A stretch of 41,342 nucleotides of DNA from CAZQEZ01 sp964592475. GTDB lineage: Bacteria; Bacteroidota; Bacteroidia; Cytophagales; Cyclobacteriaceae. The stretch spans positions 1 to 41,342 of the forward strand of contig CAZQEZ010000020.1 in the NCBI GenBank assembly GCA_964592475.1, read 5' to 3'. This document shows, piece by piece, positions 15,895-24,386 of this stretch (its first letter is position 1; every line of letters starts with the position of its first letter). Under the pieces are notes generated by a model. It made no database searches. It worked only from the letters and a program-made list of their open reading frames with translations, and was not told where the DNA came from. A program made the position numbers and the translations under genes.

Positions 15895-16130
15895 CAGTTA
15901 TTTGTAGCTATTCTACTATAATTTATCAATTCATTACAGCAGTTTCAATGAGTATATAACTATTTCTTATTTGAATTGCTGTTTATATACACACCTTTTT
16001 ATCTTAAAGCTCCTTTTTTAAACGTGTAAATCCTTACACATTTGCCTTTTCACGATCATTGTAGTGGTTTATCTTTCAGTTAGCTTTTACCTTAGCGCTC
16101 CTAAACAAAAACTAAAATTAAAATAGGAAC

Positions 16131-16697
16131 ATGAAAAATATTGCATTAATAACCACCATGATTTTGTTACTATCTAGCTGTGTATCTTACCAGGATTATG
16201 CTGTAGAATCCGACTATAGTTACCAAGGAAAATTTAAAGAATACAAAACATTTGCTTTCCAAAATGAATTAAATCTTGAATTGAAAAAACATCCCATGAA
16301 TGCTTCTATAGAAGATGCTATAAAGAAGCGTTTAGAATTACAAGGATATACTTTTAATGAAGATAATCCCAATTTACTCATTGCCTATCGTTTGTTTTAT
16401 GATGACTTGAAGATAACTAGTTATCATCAACCATTACTAGAAAATTGGATGCGATATGGAAATGAAAGTGAAGAATATGATCCAGTTCAATTGGACCTAA
16501 AGAAAGGAACTTTGTTTGTTATCATGCGCGACCATGAGCAAGATAATACGGTATGGCAAGGCTACGCGTCAAGTGTTTTTGGAAATGATAATTTTGATAA
16601 TGATCGATATATAAAAAATGTAACAAGGTCGATGTTCGATCAGTATCGGATATTTGCACATGATAACTTATTAGCAGACAATAGAAAAAGACATTAA
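16131..16697 (+). CDS. DUF4136 lipoprotein, second copy
   Basis: Same length (188 residues) and plan as the previous gene: lipobox LLSSC with Cys17, then VESDYSYQGKFKEYKTF, IEDAIKKRLELQGY, PNLLIAY, KKGTLFVIM and TVWQGYAS. About half of the positions agree by eye, best in the lipobox-proximal VESDYSY and the helix. The middle (residues 48-62 and 100-118) has drifted. It has a 236-base upstream gap with a near-consensus TATCTTTC, so it may be expressed on its own. It is followed by a strong hairpin terminator. Confidence 0.87.
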   Translation: MKNIALITTMILLLSSCVSYQDYAVESDYSYQGKFKEYKTFAFQNELNLELKKHPMNASIEDAIKKRLELQGYTFNEDNPNLLIAYRLFYDDLKITSYHQPLLENWMRYGNESEEYDPVQLDLKKGTLFVIMRDHEQDNTVWQGYASSVFGNDNFDNDRYIKNVTRSMFDQYRIFAHDNLLADNRKRH

Positions 16698-16729
16698 TTT
16701 TAATACAAACAGGCAAAAACTCAAAATAT

Positions 16730-16770
16730 AAGCATAACCTATTCACGAGAATGGTTATGCTTTCTTTTTT
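16730..16770 (+). terminator. Intrinsic terminator of the DUF4136 pair, overlapping the 3' end of lgt
   Basis: AAGCATAACC (16730-16739) pairs with GGTTATGCTT (16753-16762). ATTC/GAAT extends the stem inward across a bulged T and a four-base loop. TCTTTTTTT follows on the plus strand. The right arm and T run lie inside the lgt coding sequence on the other strand, so the same bases encode the end of Lgt. Confidence 0.75.
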
Positions 16771-17896
16771 TATAAACATATATTAGCAATCCAAGACCCC
16801 CTAAAATAAAAGGTATGCTTAGCCATTGCCCCATATTTAATAGTAAGTTATCCTCAAAGGATACTTGGTTTTCTTTTAAAAATTCATAAATAAAACGTAA
16901 TCCAAAAAGGATTATCAGGAAAATTCCAAATATTAGCCCTTGGGTAGTATGCTGTTTCTTTTTATTCCATATTAAAAATAAAGCGATAAAAAGTAAAAAA
17001 TAGGAGATCGCTTCGTATAACTGTGCAGGATGACGAGCTATTCCCAATACTTCAACGCTAGCAATATAATGACCTCCTTTTTGATCCAATTGATAATTTA
17101 ATGGCTGTTCATGAGGTATTTCCAGGTGATCTTCGACATAGCTATACTTCAAGTTTTTCTTGATAGAGTTTTCAATATAAGCTCTTACATCTGTTTCTTC
17201 AAAATATCCTTCGCCAGCAACAAACTTCAAAATAAATTTTACGGGTACAAGGCCATCAGCAGCTTGTGGTGTTTTTATTGAAGCTTCGTCTGGTTTTGTT
17301 ACCTCTACTTCTTCTATTAGGTTGTCGCTTAATAAAAGTTCTTTAGCTTCCCAGGCAAAAACCAATCCCCAATTACTATTGGAGGGCTTACCTACAATTT
17401 CTGAATTAACTAAATTGCCTAATCTAATCAGGCAACCAGCCAAAGCAACTACAATAACTAAGCGGTCAATAACCCAAAGGTAATTTTGGTCTTTTCTTTT
17501 ACGTTTTTTAATCTTGAAACTGGAAAAAGAAATGTTAATGTAAAAGTTGACATATAGCAAAATTGCAATCAAAATACCTACAGCTGCACCGTGACTGGCA
17601 AGTCCTCCTTCCCAAACTTTCAATATCTTGATTGGATCTGAGAAATAGACTTCCGGTTGATAAAAAAGCACGTGTCCTAATCTTGCACCAATAACGACAG
17701 CTATTACCATGTAAATAGTCAGTGACTCTACATCTCTTTGAGGTTTCCCTTCTTTGTTATAAATGTAGAACATTATTTGCTGAGCAATAATAAAACCCAG
17801 GGCAAATAATAAGCCATACCATCGGACTGTTAAAAAAGAAATCGAAAAAATATCAGGATTTGGGGCCCAAATCACGTAGTTAAAAAAAATATACAT
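16739..17896 (-). CDS. lgt: Prolipoprotein diacylglyceryl transferase, with a large insertion
   Basis: Lgt attaches diacylglycerol from phosphatidylglycerol to the lipobox cysteine of prolipoproteins in the inner membrane. Family motifs are present: WYGLLFALGF (26-35), GGLASHGAAVG (97-107, His102), IRLGNLVNSEIVG (157-169) and RHPAQLYE (288-295), plus LIFGIFL and FGLRFIYEFLK. At 385 residues it is about 100 longer than E. coli Lgt (291). The extra sequence is a soluble segment at about 181-283, between the RLGN loop and RHPAQLYE, predicted to lie on the periplasmic side. It is the last gene of acpP-fabF-rnc-lgt, 12 bases after rnc. Confidence 0.93.
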   Translation of the reverse strand: MYIFFNYVIWAPNPDIFSISFLTVRWYGLLFALGFIIAQQIMFYIYNKEGKPQRDVESLTIYMVIAVVIGARLGHVLFYQPEVYFSDPIKILKVWEGGLASHGAAVGILIAILLYVNFYINISFSSFKIKKRKRKDQNYLWVIDRLVIVVALAGCLIRLGNLVNSEIVGKPSNSNWGLVFAWEAKELLLSDNLIEEVEVTKPDEASIKTPQAADGLVPVKFILKFVAGEGYFEETDVRAYIENSIKKNLKYSYVEDHLEIPHEQPLNYQLDQKGGHYIASVEVLGIARHPAQLYEAISYFLLFIALFLIWNKKKQHTTQGLIFGIFLIILFGLRFIYEFLKENQVSFEDNLLLNMGQWLSIPFILGGLGLLIYVYKKRKHNHSRE

Positions 17897-17908
17897 AATT
17901 TTTGATAA

Positions 17909-18649
17909 TTATTTTATAGTAAGCATGTCGCATGATTTTTCAGCGGCATCTTGCTCTGCTTTCTTTTTACTGAATCCGCTACCTTGAGCCATGGGATTAT
18001 CGTTGATAAAAACTTGTGCTATGAATTCTTTATTATGTTTCTCACCCTTTACTTCTAATATCTCAAAACGGATGTCTTTGTTTTCTTTGTGCGCCCATTC
18101 TATAATTTTACTTTTATAATTTGGGTTGTTTTTCACAATATCTTCAAGATCAATATGATTTAGAAGTAACTTGGAAATAATAAATTTACTGCAAGCATAA
18201 TAACCCCTGTCAAGAAATAATGCTCCTACTAAAGCTTCTAAAGCATCACCATAAAGTGATTTGAAAGAGTGAGAATGTTTTCTGTTTTGATTGAATTCTA
18301 CTATGTCAGAGAGGCCTATTTTTTTAGCCAGGTGATTTAGGCTATCTCGGTTAACAATGCGCGCCCTGATTTCGGTAAGAAACCCTTCATTTTTATAAGG
18401 GAATTTACTAAATAGAAACTCTGCAACAACTGCCCCTATAATTGCATCTCCCAAATACTCTAACCGGTCGTTCGATTCCTTTATTCCCTTGTAACTTCGA
18501 GCAATAGAACTATGCTTACTGGCAAGTAAATATAACTTCAAATTTAAAGGCTTACTACCCACAATTCTGGCAATTGCGGCAATAAGCCTTTTTTCATCTT
18601 TTGAATGTCTTTTTAACGAATAAAATAGCTTCCTCAAAAAAAGGTTCAC
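17909..18649 (-). CDS. rnc: Ribonuclease III
   Basis: RNase III cuts double-stranded RNA during rRNA maturation and gene regulation. The catalytic signature is NDRLEYLGDA (60-69). The second acidic cluster is in YGDALEALVGALFLDRG (about 111-127). The C-terminal double-stranded-RNA-binding domain ends in SKKKAEQDAAEKSC. The length of 246 is normal. The gene starts on the last base of the fabF stop. Having rnc directly after acpP and fabF is a widespread bacterial arrangement. Confidence 0.96.
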   Translation of the reverse strand: MNLFLRKLFYSLKRHSKDEKRLIAAIARIVGSKPLNLKLYLLASKHSSIARSYKGIKESNDRLEYLGDAIIGAVVAEFLFSKFPYKNEGFLTEIRARIVNRDSLNHLAKKIGLSDIVEFNQNRKHSHSFKSLYGDALEALVGALFLDRGYYACSKFIISKLLLNHIDLEDIVKNNPNYKSKIIEWAHKENKDIRFEILEVKGEKHNKEFIAQVFINDNPMAQGSGFSKKKAEQDAAEKSCDMLTIK

Positions 18650-19902
18650 TATTCGGTAATTTTACTGAACAACACTGAGGTATTATGTCCTCCAAAACCA
18701 AAAGTGTTACTTAAAGCTACATTTACAGTACGCTTTTGCGCCTTGTTAAAAGTTAAATTCAGTTTTGGATCTATTTCATCATCATCTGTAAAATGATTGA
18801 TGGTAGGTGGAACTATATCATGTTTTACTGCTAGAATGGCTGCTATAGCCTCCACAGCACCGGCAGCACCTAATAAGTGGCCAGTCATAGATTTAGTAGA
18901 GCTAATATTTAAATTATATGCATGCTCGCCAAATAATTTTTTAATAGCCTTTGCTTCGCTAATATCCCCCAAGGTGGTGGATGTACCATGTACATTTATG
19001 TAGTCAATTGCTTCCGGTTTCAAGTTTGCATCGGACAACGCGTCTTCCATAACCAAATAAGCGCCAATACCTTCAGGATGAGGTGCGGTAATGTGGTAAG
19101 CATCTGCAGACATACCACCACTAATTAGTTCAGCATATATTTTAGCTCCTCTTGCTTTGGCATGCTCATAATCTTCCAAAATAAGAGCTCCTGCTCCTTC
19201 GCCTAATACAAAACCATCGCGATTTTTATCGAATGGCCGCGATGCAGTCTCCGGAGAATCGTTTCTTTCCGACAGTGCTCTAAGAGCATTGAAGCCACCG
19301 ATACCAACATTAGTTACAGCGGCCTCTGACCCACCAGTAACAATAGCATCAGCTTTTCCTAGTCTTATATAATTGTATGCATCAATAATAGCATTGGTAG
19401 CAGAAGCACAGGCAGAAACCGTGGCAAAATTGATGCCCCTAAAACCATATTTAATTGAAATATGGCCAGCAGCAATGTCAATTATCATTTTTGGAATGAA
19501 GAATGGATTAAAACGAGGAGTGCCATCTCCAAGTGTGAAATTAGCAACCTCATCGGAGAAAGCTTTAAGGCCTCCTATACCGCCTCCCCAAATAACGCCA
19601 ATTTTGTTTTTATTAATTTTTTCAAGATTAAACCCGGCATCAATTACAGCTTCATCGGCAGCAATTAAAGCATATTGTCCATAAAGGTCCATCTTTCGGG
19701 CTTCTTTACGATCAATATGCTGACTAATGTCAAGATTTTTTACTTCGCAGGCAAATTGGGTTTTGAATTTTGATGCATCGAATTTAGTGATCTTAGCAGC
19801 ACCACTCACTCCTTTAGTTAATCCTTCCCAAAATTCAGGAGCTGAATTACCAATTGGAGTGAGTGCACCCAAGCCCGTAACAACTACTCTTTTTAAGTTC
19901 AT
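18649..19902 (-). CDS. fabF: Beta-ketoacyl-ACP synthase II
   Basis: FabF condenses acyl-ACP with malonyl-ACP to lengthen fatty acids. The catalytic Cys165 lies in ATVSACASATNA, and the two histidines are His305 (NVHGTSTTLGD) and His342 (SMTGHLLGAAGA), with Lys337 just before. The thiolase-fold ends are intact: VVVTGLGALTPIGNS at the start and NTFGFGGHN at the end. Its 417 residues match the family. It lies 17 bases downstream of acpP, its substrate carrier, and overlaps rnc by one base, so the unit is compact. Confidence 0.97.
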   Translation of the reverse strand: MNLKRVVVTGLGALTPIGNSAPEFWEGLTKGVSGAAKITKFDASKFKTQFACEVKNLDISQHIDRKEARKMDLYGQYALIAADEAVIDAGFNLEKINKNKIGVIWGGGIGGLKAFSDEVANFTLGDGTPRFNPFFIPKMIIDIAAGHISIKYGFRGINFATVSACASATNAIIDAYNYIRLGKADAIVTGGSEAAVTNVGIGGFNALRALSERNDSPETASRPFDKNRDGFVLGEGAGALILEDYEHAKARGAKIYAELISGGMSADAYHITAPHPEGIGAYLVMEDALSDANLKPEAIDYINVHGTSTTLGDISEAKAIKKLFGEHAYNLNISSTKSMTGHLLGAAGAVEAIAAILAVKHDIVPPTINHFTDDDEIDPKLNLTFNKAQKRTVNVALSNTFGFGGHNTSVLFSKITE

Positions 19903-19919
19903 ACGTGCTTTCTAAAAGA

Positions 19920-20159
19920 TTACTTTTTCGCGTTTTCTTCAAGATAGGCAATTGCCTGTCCTACAGTAGCAATATTTTCTGCCTGGTCATCAGGAATTGA
20001 GATGTTAAATTCTTTTTCAAATTCCATGATCAATTCTACTGTGTCAAGTGAATCTGCCCCTAAATCATTAGTAAAGCTCGCTTCAGGAGTTACTTCCGAC
20101 TCCTCAACGCCCAATTTATCAATGATAATAGTTTTTACTTTTTGTGCTATCTCAGACAT
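19920..20159 (-). CDS. acpP: Acyl carrier protein
   Basis: The 79-residue acidic protein carries fatty-acyl chains on a phosphopantetheine arm attached to Ser37 in GADSLDTVELIM. This is the canonical DSL motif, and the rest (EVTPEASFTNDLG, then EEFNISIPDDQAENI-type helices) is typical of AcpP. It leads the acpP-fabF-rnc-lgt operon. The upstream region has a good Bacteroidota promoter. The ATG at 20159 is the only sensible start. Confidence 0.97.
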   Translation of the reverse strand: MSEIAQKVKTIIIDKLGVEESEVTPEASFTNDLGADSLDTVELIMEFEKEFNISIPDDQAENIATVGQAIAYLEENAKK

Positions 20160-20188
20160 TTTGATATTAATTTTGTTGAAAATAAGTG

Positions 20189-20220
20189 CAAAGAAATATA
20201 TTAAATCCTACAATGTCAAA
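20189..20220 (-). promoter_or_regulatory. Promoter of the acpP-fabF-rnc-lgt operon
   Basis: On the minus strand TTTG (20217-20220) is followed after 20 bases by TTTCTTTG (20089+100 to 20196), which differs from TAnnTTTG at one position. Expected transcription start is near 20182, giving a leader of about 23 bases to the acpP ATG. Spacing and position are both good. Confidence 0.55.
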
Positions 20221-20316
20221 CAATTTCTTGCAATCTTGTACTATTTGTAATACTATAGCCAATTGGCGGTGTAAAGTTTATAAAAATTTTATAAACAATC
20301 TATTAAATGTGAGTTT

Positions 20317-20736
20317 ATGAAAAAAAATAAATTACAGGTTGGCATAGACTTTAATTTCAATTTAATGGGAATAGTATCTCAATCTCCAGAATATAAATTG
20401 GCTTGGTCTATTAATCAGCCGCTGAAAATCAACCTTATCAAGGCCAATGAAGCTACTCTAGAGTTTATTAAAAATGAAAATTTGATTATTTCTTATTATT
20501 ATTTTGAAACAGAAAATAGCTTAATTAGGTTGATAAAAAATAAATCATATGAAGGAAACGCTAGGTATTTGTTGCCAGAAATCAAACAGATTGATTATTT
20601 TTTGCAAATATTTAATTATGGTGGCGCTTTTGATACCAATAATATCTTCTCTACCTTAGCAAAAAATTCTGAAATACAATTTATCACTAATATAGAAGTA
20701 GACAAACTTAAATCGAAAGAAAATCTTATTTTCTAA
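20317..20736 (+). CDS. IPExxxVDY family protein (LPEIKQIDY variant)
   Basis: A 139-residue protein of a Bacteroidota family named for the motif I-P-E-x-x-x-V-D-Y, here LPEIKQIDYFLQI at about residue 88. It begins KLQVGIDFNFNLMGIVS, the typical strand pattern, and has no signal peptide. The family is found almost always between the divergent acpP operon and pyk, as here, but no function is known. The pyk start follows 9 bases after the stop, so the two are cotranscribed. The motif's Ile-to-Leu and Val-to-Ile changes are conservative. Confidence 0.85.
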   Translation: MKKNKLQVGIDFNFNLMGIVSQSPEYKLAWSINQPLKINLIKANEATLEFIKNENLIISYYYFETENSLIRLIKNKSYEGNARYLLPEIKQIDYFLQIFNYGGAFDTNNIFSTLAKNSEIQFITNIEVDKLKSKENLIF

Positions 20737-20745
20737 TTATTAAAT

Positions 20746-22176
20746 ATGGAAAGTGCAAAGTTTAATAAAACAAAAATAGTATCTACCGTTGGGCCGGCCT
20801 CGTCTGATGCAGCTATACTACGAGAGCTTGTTTTGGCCGGTGTAGATGTTTTTAGGCTCAATTTTTCTCATGGCACCCATGAAGTGCACAAGCAAACAAT
20901 TGAGCACATAAGAGCTATTAATGCCGAACTTAATACCCATGTTTCAATTTTGCAAGATTTGCAAGGGCCTAAAATAAGAGTGGAAGAAGTAGAAAACAAC
21001 AACGTGGAACTGGCGGTAGGAGAGGCCCTGAAAATCACTTCCGAAAGGGTGCTGGGTACTAATAAAAGAGTGAGTACTTCCTACAAATCTCTTCCCCGGG
21101 ATGTAAAAGTTGGCGATACTATATTGATAGATGATGGAAACCTGGAACTTAAAGTAGTAAATAAAAGTGATAACGATGTAGATGCTGAAGTGATTCACGG
21201 AGGGATATTGCGCAGCAGAAAAGGAATAAATCTTCCTACTACCAATGTTACCGCCCCTTCTCTTACTGAAAAAGACCTTGAAGATTTACATTTCGGACTT
21301 GAAATGGATGTGGATTGGATCGCGTTATCTTTTGTAAGGTCTGCCAAAGATATTTTAGAACTAAAGAAAATAATAGAAGAGCATAAAAAAGAAGCTAAGG
21401 TAATTGCCAAAATTGAAAAGCCTGAAGCTGTAATCAATATCGATGAAATAATTAAAGTAACCGATGGTCTAATGGTGGCCAGGGGTGATCTAGGGGTAGA
21501 GATACCTATGGAAAAAGTTCCTATAGTTCAAAAAGACATCGTGAAAAAATGCAATATTAAGGCCAAGCCGGTAATTGTAGCTACGCAAATGCTGGAAAGT
21601 ATGATTCAAAATCCCAGACCTACCAGAGCAGAATCAAGTGACGTGGCTAATGCTATTATGGATGGCGCCGATGCTGTAATGCTTAGCGGCGAAACTGCAG
21701 CTGGTAAATATCCGGTGATTGCTGTAAAGAGTATGTCGCGCATCATAGATTCAGTAGAAAAAAACGTATTAGGAATTTATAATAAAAATTTACAAACAGA
21801 CCCGGAGTCTCCTACCTTTTACCATGATAACGTGTTGATGGGGGCGGTGGTAATAGCCCGAGACACGTGTGCGAAGGCCATTACAGGGCTTACCTTTTCG
21901 GGATACACTGCTTATGCTTTGGCCAAACACAGGCCATATGCCGACATATTTATATTTACTGAAAATAAAAAACTACTTAACCAAATCAATTTGATTTGGG
22001 GAGTAAGAGGCTTCTACTACGATAAGTTTGTTTCTACTGATCAGTCAATAGATGATACATTGAATATTTTGAGAGAGAAAGATTGTGTAAGCAAAGGAGA
22101 CGTGATTATTCATACAGGAACACTACCGGTGATTAGAAAGCAAAGAACCAACATGATCAGGCTTACTGTTGCTTAA
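20746..22176 (+). CDS. pyk: Pyruvate kinase
   Basis: Pyruvate kinase transfers phosphate from phosphoenolpyruvate to ADP, the last step of glycolysis. The N-terminal KTKIVSTVGPAS (8-19) and FRLNFSHGTHE hold the substrate and potassium contacts. The signature VIAKIEKPEAVINIDEI carries the catalytic lysine, and MVARGDLGVEIPMEKV the divalent metal ligands. MDGADAVMLSGETAAGKYP is intact. The 476-residue length and single C-terminal domain are standard. It follows the IPExxxVDY gene by 9 bases, and a clear hairpin terminator lies 28 bases after the stop. Confidence 0.97.
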   Translation: MESAKFNKTKIVSTVGPASSDAAILRELVLAGVDVFRLNFSHGTHEVHKQTIEHIRAINAELNTHVSILQDLQGPKIRVEEVENNNVELAVGEALKITSERVLGTNKRVSTSYKSLPRDVKVGDTILIDDGNLELKVVNKSDNDVDAEVIHGGILRSRKGINLPTTNVTAPSLTEKDLEDLHFGLEMDVDWIALSFVRSAKDILELKKIIEEHKKEAKVIAKIEKPEAVINIDEIIKVTDGLMVARGDLGVEIPMEKVPIVQKDIVKKCNIKAKPVIVATQMLESMIQNPRPTRAESSDVANAIMDGADAVMLSGETAAGKYPVIAVKSMSRIIDSVEKNVLGIYNKNLQTDPESPTFYHDNVLMGAVVIARDTCAKAITGLTFSGYTAYALAKHRPYADIFIFTENKKLLNQINLIWGVRGFYYDKFVSTDQSIDDTLNILREKDCVSKGDVIIHTGTLPVIRKQRTNMIRLTVA

Positions 22177-22203
22177 TATACAAGCACTTAGGTAATAATA
22201 AAA

Positions 22204-22241
22204 AAACCCTCAACTATTTTCAGTAGAGGGTTTACCTTTTT
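22204..22241 (+). terminator. Intrinsic terminator of pyk
   Basis: AAACCCTC (22204-22211) pairs with GAGGGTTT (22226-22233), with an inner ACT/AGT, and ACCTTTTT follows. The preceding A run could also let it work weakly on the minus strand. Confidence 0.8.
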
Positions 22242-22563
22242 GTCATTTAATAAAACTTGATCAACTGTGTTAAAGTCCAATTGAGAAGCTTTAAAGTGAC
22301 CAAATTTTAACCAAATATCCCGAAAATAAAAATAATATGCCTTTTATTTTTACCAAATATCATACTATGTTCTCAACCAAGTTTGCAAATGGATTTGACG
22401 AAATACATGTGTATTGTAAATGTCTCATTTTCAGCTATTTGCTTTTTTGTATAAATTAAATCTGCTTTATATTAAATTTTGATTTAATCCTATCTTTTGA
22501 AGTATTAATTATTTCTTTTAATTTTATAATTTTTGTTTAACGGTACTTCTAACTTTATTTGAT
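22242..22563. other. AT-rich intergenic region before the GluR0-like gene
   Basis: About 320 bases with no credible reading frame, RNA gene or repeat. Near 22531-22562 there is a TTTTTG and a TAACTTTA, which resemble a promoter but with short spacing and almost no leader. Nothing else stands out. Confidence 0.4.
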
Positions 22564-23646
22564 ATGAAGGTAAAACTATCTGTATTTCTACTCCTGAATT
22601 TTATTTATTTTAGTGGCAATTCGCAGGAAAATCAAGCCAATGATTCACTATTACGCGTTGGCATAAAAGAAGCTCCACCATTTGTGATTAAACAAGAAGA
22701 TGGCACTTGGCAAGGGATAAGCATTAATTTGTGGGAACAGATTGCCGAAGATAAAGGTTGGCAATATGAATATATTGAGCAAGATTTACAATCATTAATA
22801 GATAACACCACTAATGGCACATTAGATATTGCAGTAGCCGCGTTATCAATTAATGAATCTAGAGAGAGGATATTGGATTTTACTCATGCTTTTTATAGTA
22901 CCGGACTTGGTATAGCTGCTCGCGCGAAGCCTTCCGGTTTTTTATCCTTAATTGGTAATTTATTCAGCTTTCAATTTTTTCAGGCTGTAGGTGGTTTAGC
23001 AATTATACTGTTGCTTTTTGGGCTTTTGGTTTGGATTTTCGAAAGAAAGCGAAATCCTGACCAGTTTGGAGGAAAATTATGGGATGGTATTGGTTCCGGG
23101 TTTTGGTGGTCTGCTGTTACGATGACCACAGTAGGTTATGGAGATAAAGCACCGGTAACCAGAGGTGGCAGGATAGTAGCCCTAATTTGGATGTTTATGG
23201 CTTTGATAGTAATTTCTAGTTTTACGGCTGCCATAGCTTCGTCACTAACCGTAAACCAGTTGAGTTCAGTGATCAATAGTCCTGATGACTTGTATGATGC
23301 TAAAGTAGCAACGGTAGAAAACTCAAGCAGTACATCATTTCTTTCAAGTCGCGATATCGGTTACCGTGAAGTTGCCACAATTGATAAAGCTATGAAACTC
23401 CTTTATGATGAAAAAATTGATGCAGTGGTATATGATATGCCTATTATGCAATACTTAATTAATCAAGAAAAACCTGATAATGTTAAAATTTTGCCCCAGT
23501 CATTTAAAAAACTTTATTATGGATTTGCATTACCGGAAACCAACGATCTACTTAAAGAACAGGTGGATTTGAAGATATTGGAAATAACAGCACAGCAAGA
23601 ATGGCAGCAAGTATTGCAAGAATATTTAGGTCAAGATCCTAATTAA
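22564..23646 (+). CDS. GluR0-like ligand-gated potassium channel (prokaryotic ionotropic glutamate receptor)
   Basis: The 360-residue protein has a signal peptide (about 1-20, ending at GNSQ). It is followed by half of a periplasmic amino-acid-binding domain (S1, 29-122), a membrane helix (138-160), a pore loop and a second helix (203-228), and then the other half of the binding domain (S2, 231-355). The pore reads SAVTMTTVGYGDKAP: T189-V190-G191-Y192-G193-D194 is the potassium selectivity filter. In S1, Arg100 (NESRERILDFT) is placed like the arginine that holds the ligand carboxylate. In S2, IDAVVYDMP gives the acidic residue (Asp286 or Asp291) expected to hold the ligand amino group. This is the architecture of the Synechocystis GluR0. 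The ligand is probably an amino acid; that is inference. The stop abuts the rnhB stop. Confidence 0.92.
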   Translation: MKVKLSVFLLLNFIYFSGNSQENQANDSLLRVGIKEAPPFVIKQEDGTWQGISINLWEQIAEDKGWQYEYIEQDLQSLIDNTTNGTLDIAVAALSINESRERILDFTHAFYSTGLGIAARAKPSGFLSLIGNLFSFQFFQAVGGLAIILLLFGLLVWIFERKRNPDQFGGKLWDGIGSGFWWSAVTMTTVGYGDKAPVTRGGRIVALIWMFMALIVISSFTAAIASSLTVNQLSSVINSPDDLYDAKVATVENSSSTSFLSSRDIGYREVATIDKAMKLLYDEKIDAVVYDMPIMQYLINQEKPDNVKILPQSFKKLYYGFALPETNDLLKEQVDLKILEITAQQEWQQVLQEYLGQDPN

Positions 23647-24246
23647 TTAAGAAAATAATGCTAATTGATTGGGGATGCAACGAAAAGAGCGCCTGTGCAG
23701 ATGCGTGAAACCAAGCTCTTGTATGGCTTTCCGATGAGCAATTGTTGGGTATCCTACATTTGTTTCCCATCCATAGCCTGGAAATTGCTTGGCGTGTTTC
23801 CACATGATCTGGTCTCGATGTGTTTTGGCTAAGATAGAAGCTGCAGCGATAGAATAAAATTTTCCATCCCCTTCAATAACGCATTGATGAGGTATGTTTG
23901 GATATGGGTTAAATCGATTGCCATCTATCAACAATAGCTCTGGTAAACTTTTTAATTGAGCAATTGCCCGGTGCATGGCCAAAAAAGAGGCATTCAAAAT
24001 ATTGATGCTATCTATTTCATTATTATCTACCTCTGCTATTGCATAGTCAATTGCCTTATTAATGATCATTTCTCTCAATTCTTCTCGCTCATCTTTACTT
24101 AGCTTTTTAGAATCATTTAAGGTTTTATGTCTAAATCGACGAGGGAGTATCACCGCTGCAGCAACCACGGGGCCAGCTAAACAACCCCTGCCGGCTTCGT
24201 CGCAACCCGCTTCTACTACTACTTCTTTTGAAAAACAAGCCTTCAT
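23647..24246 (-). CDS. rnhB: Ribonuclease HII
   Basis: RNase HII removes ribonucleotides from DNA and the RNA part of RNA-DNA hybrids. The metal-binding signature is GCDEAGRGCLAGPVVAAAV (Asp16, Glu17). The later acidic residues lie in LLIDGNRF and in AAASILAKTHRD, the latter with the family's conserved lysine. The 199-residue length is normal. Start ATG 24246 leaves MKACFSKEVV before the motif. Its stop codon is adjacent to that of the GluR0-like gene on the opposite strand, with no terminator between the converging genes. Confidence 0.95.
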   Translation of the reverse strand: MKACFSKEVVVEAGCDEAGRGCLAGPVVAAAVILPRRFRHKTLNDSKKLSKDEREELREMIINKAIDYAIAEVDNNEIDSINILNASFLAMHRAIAQLKSLPELLLIDGNRFNPYPNIPHQCVIEGDGKFYSIAAASILAKTHRDQIMWKHAKQFPGYGWETNVGYPTIAHRKAIQELGFTHLHRRSFRCIPNQLALFS

Positions 24247-24386
24247 GCTACAATATTAATAGAAAGAAATAAAACCTAAAAATTCAGAAATATAAAACGT
24301 GTCTCAGTCTTTATTTTCTTACTTTTAAGTTTTAATGATTAATTGGAGCTGTTATTGCTTGTTGGATTTCACATAATTGTTAAGCT

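Noticed and set aside
22242..22563. A possible non-coding RNA between pyk and the GluR0-like gene
   Set aside because: Only AT-rich sequence without a stable fold or a clear promoter-terminator pair was seen.
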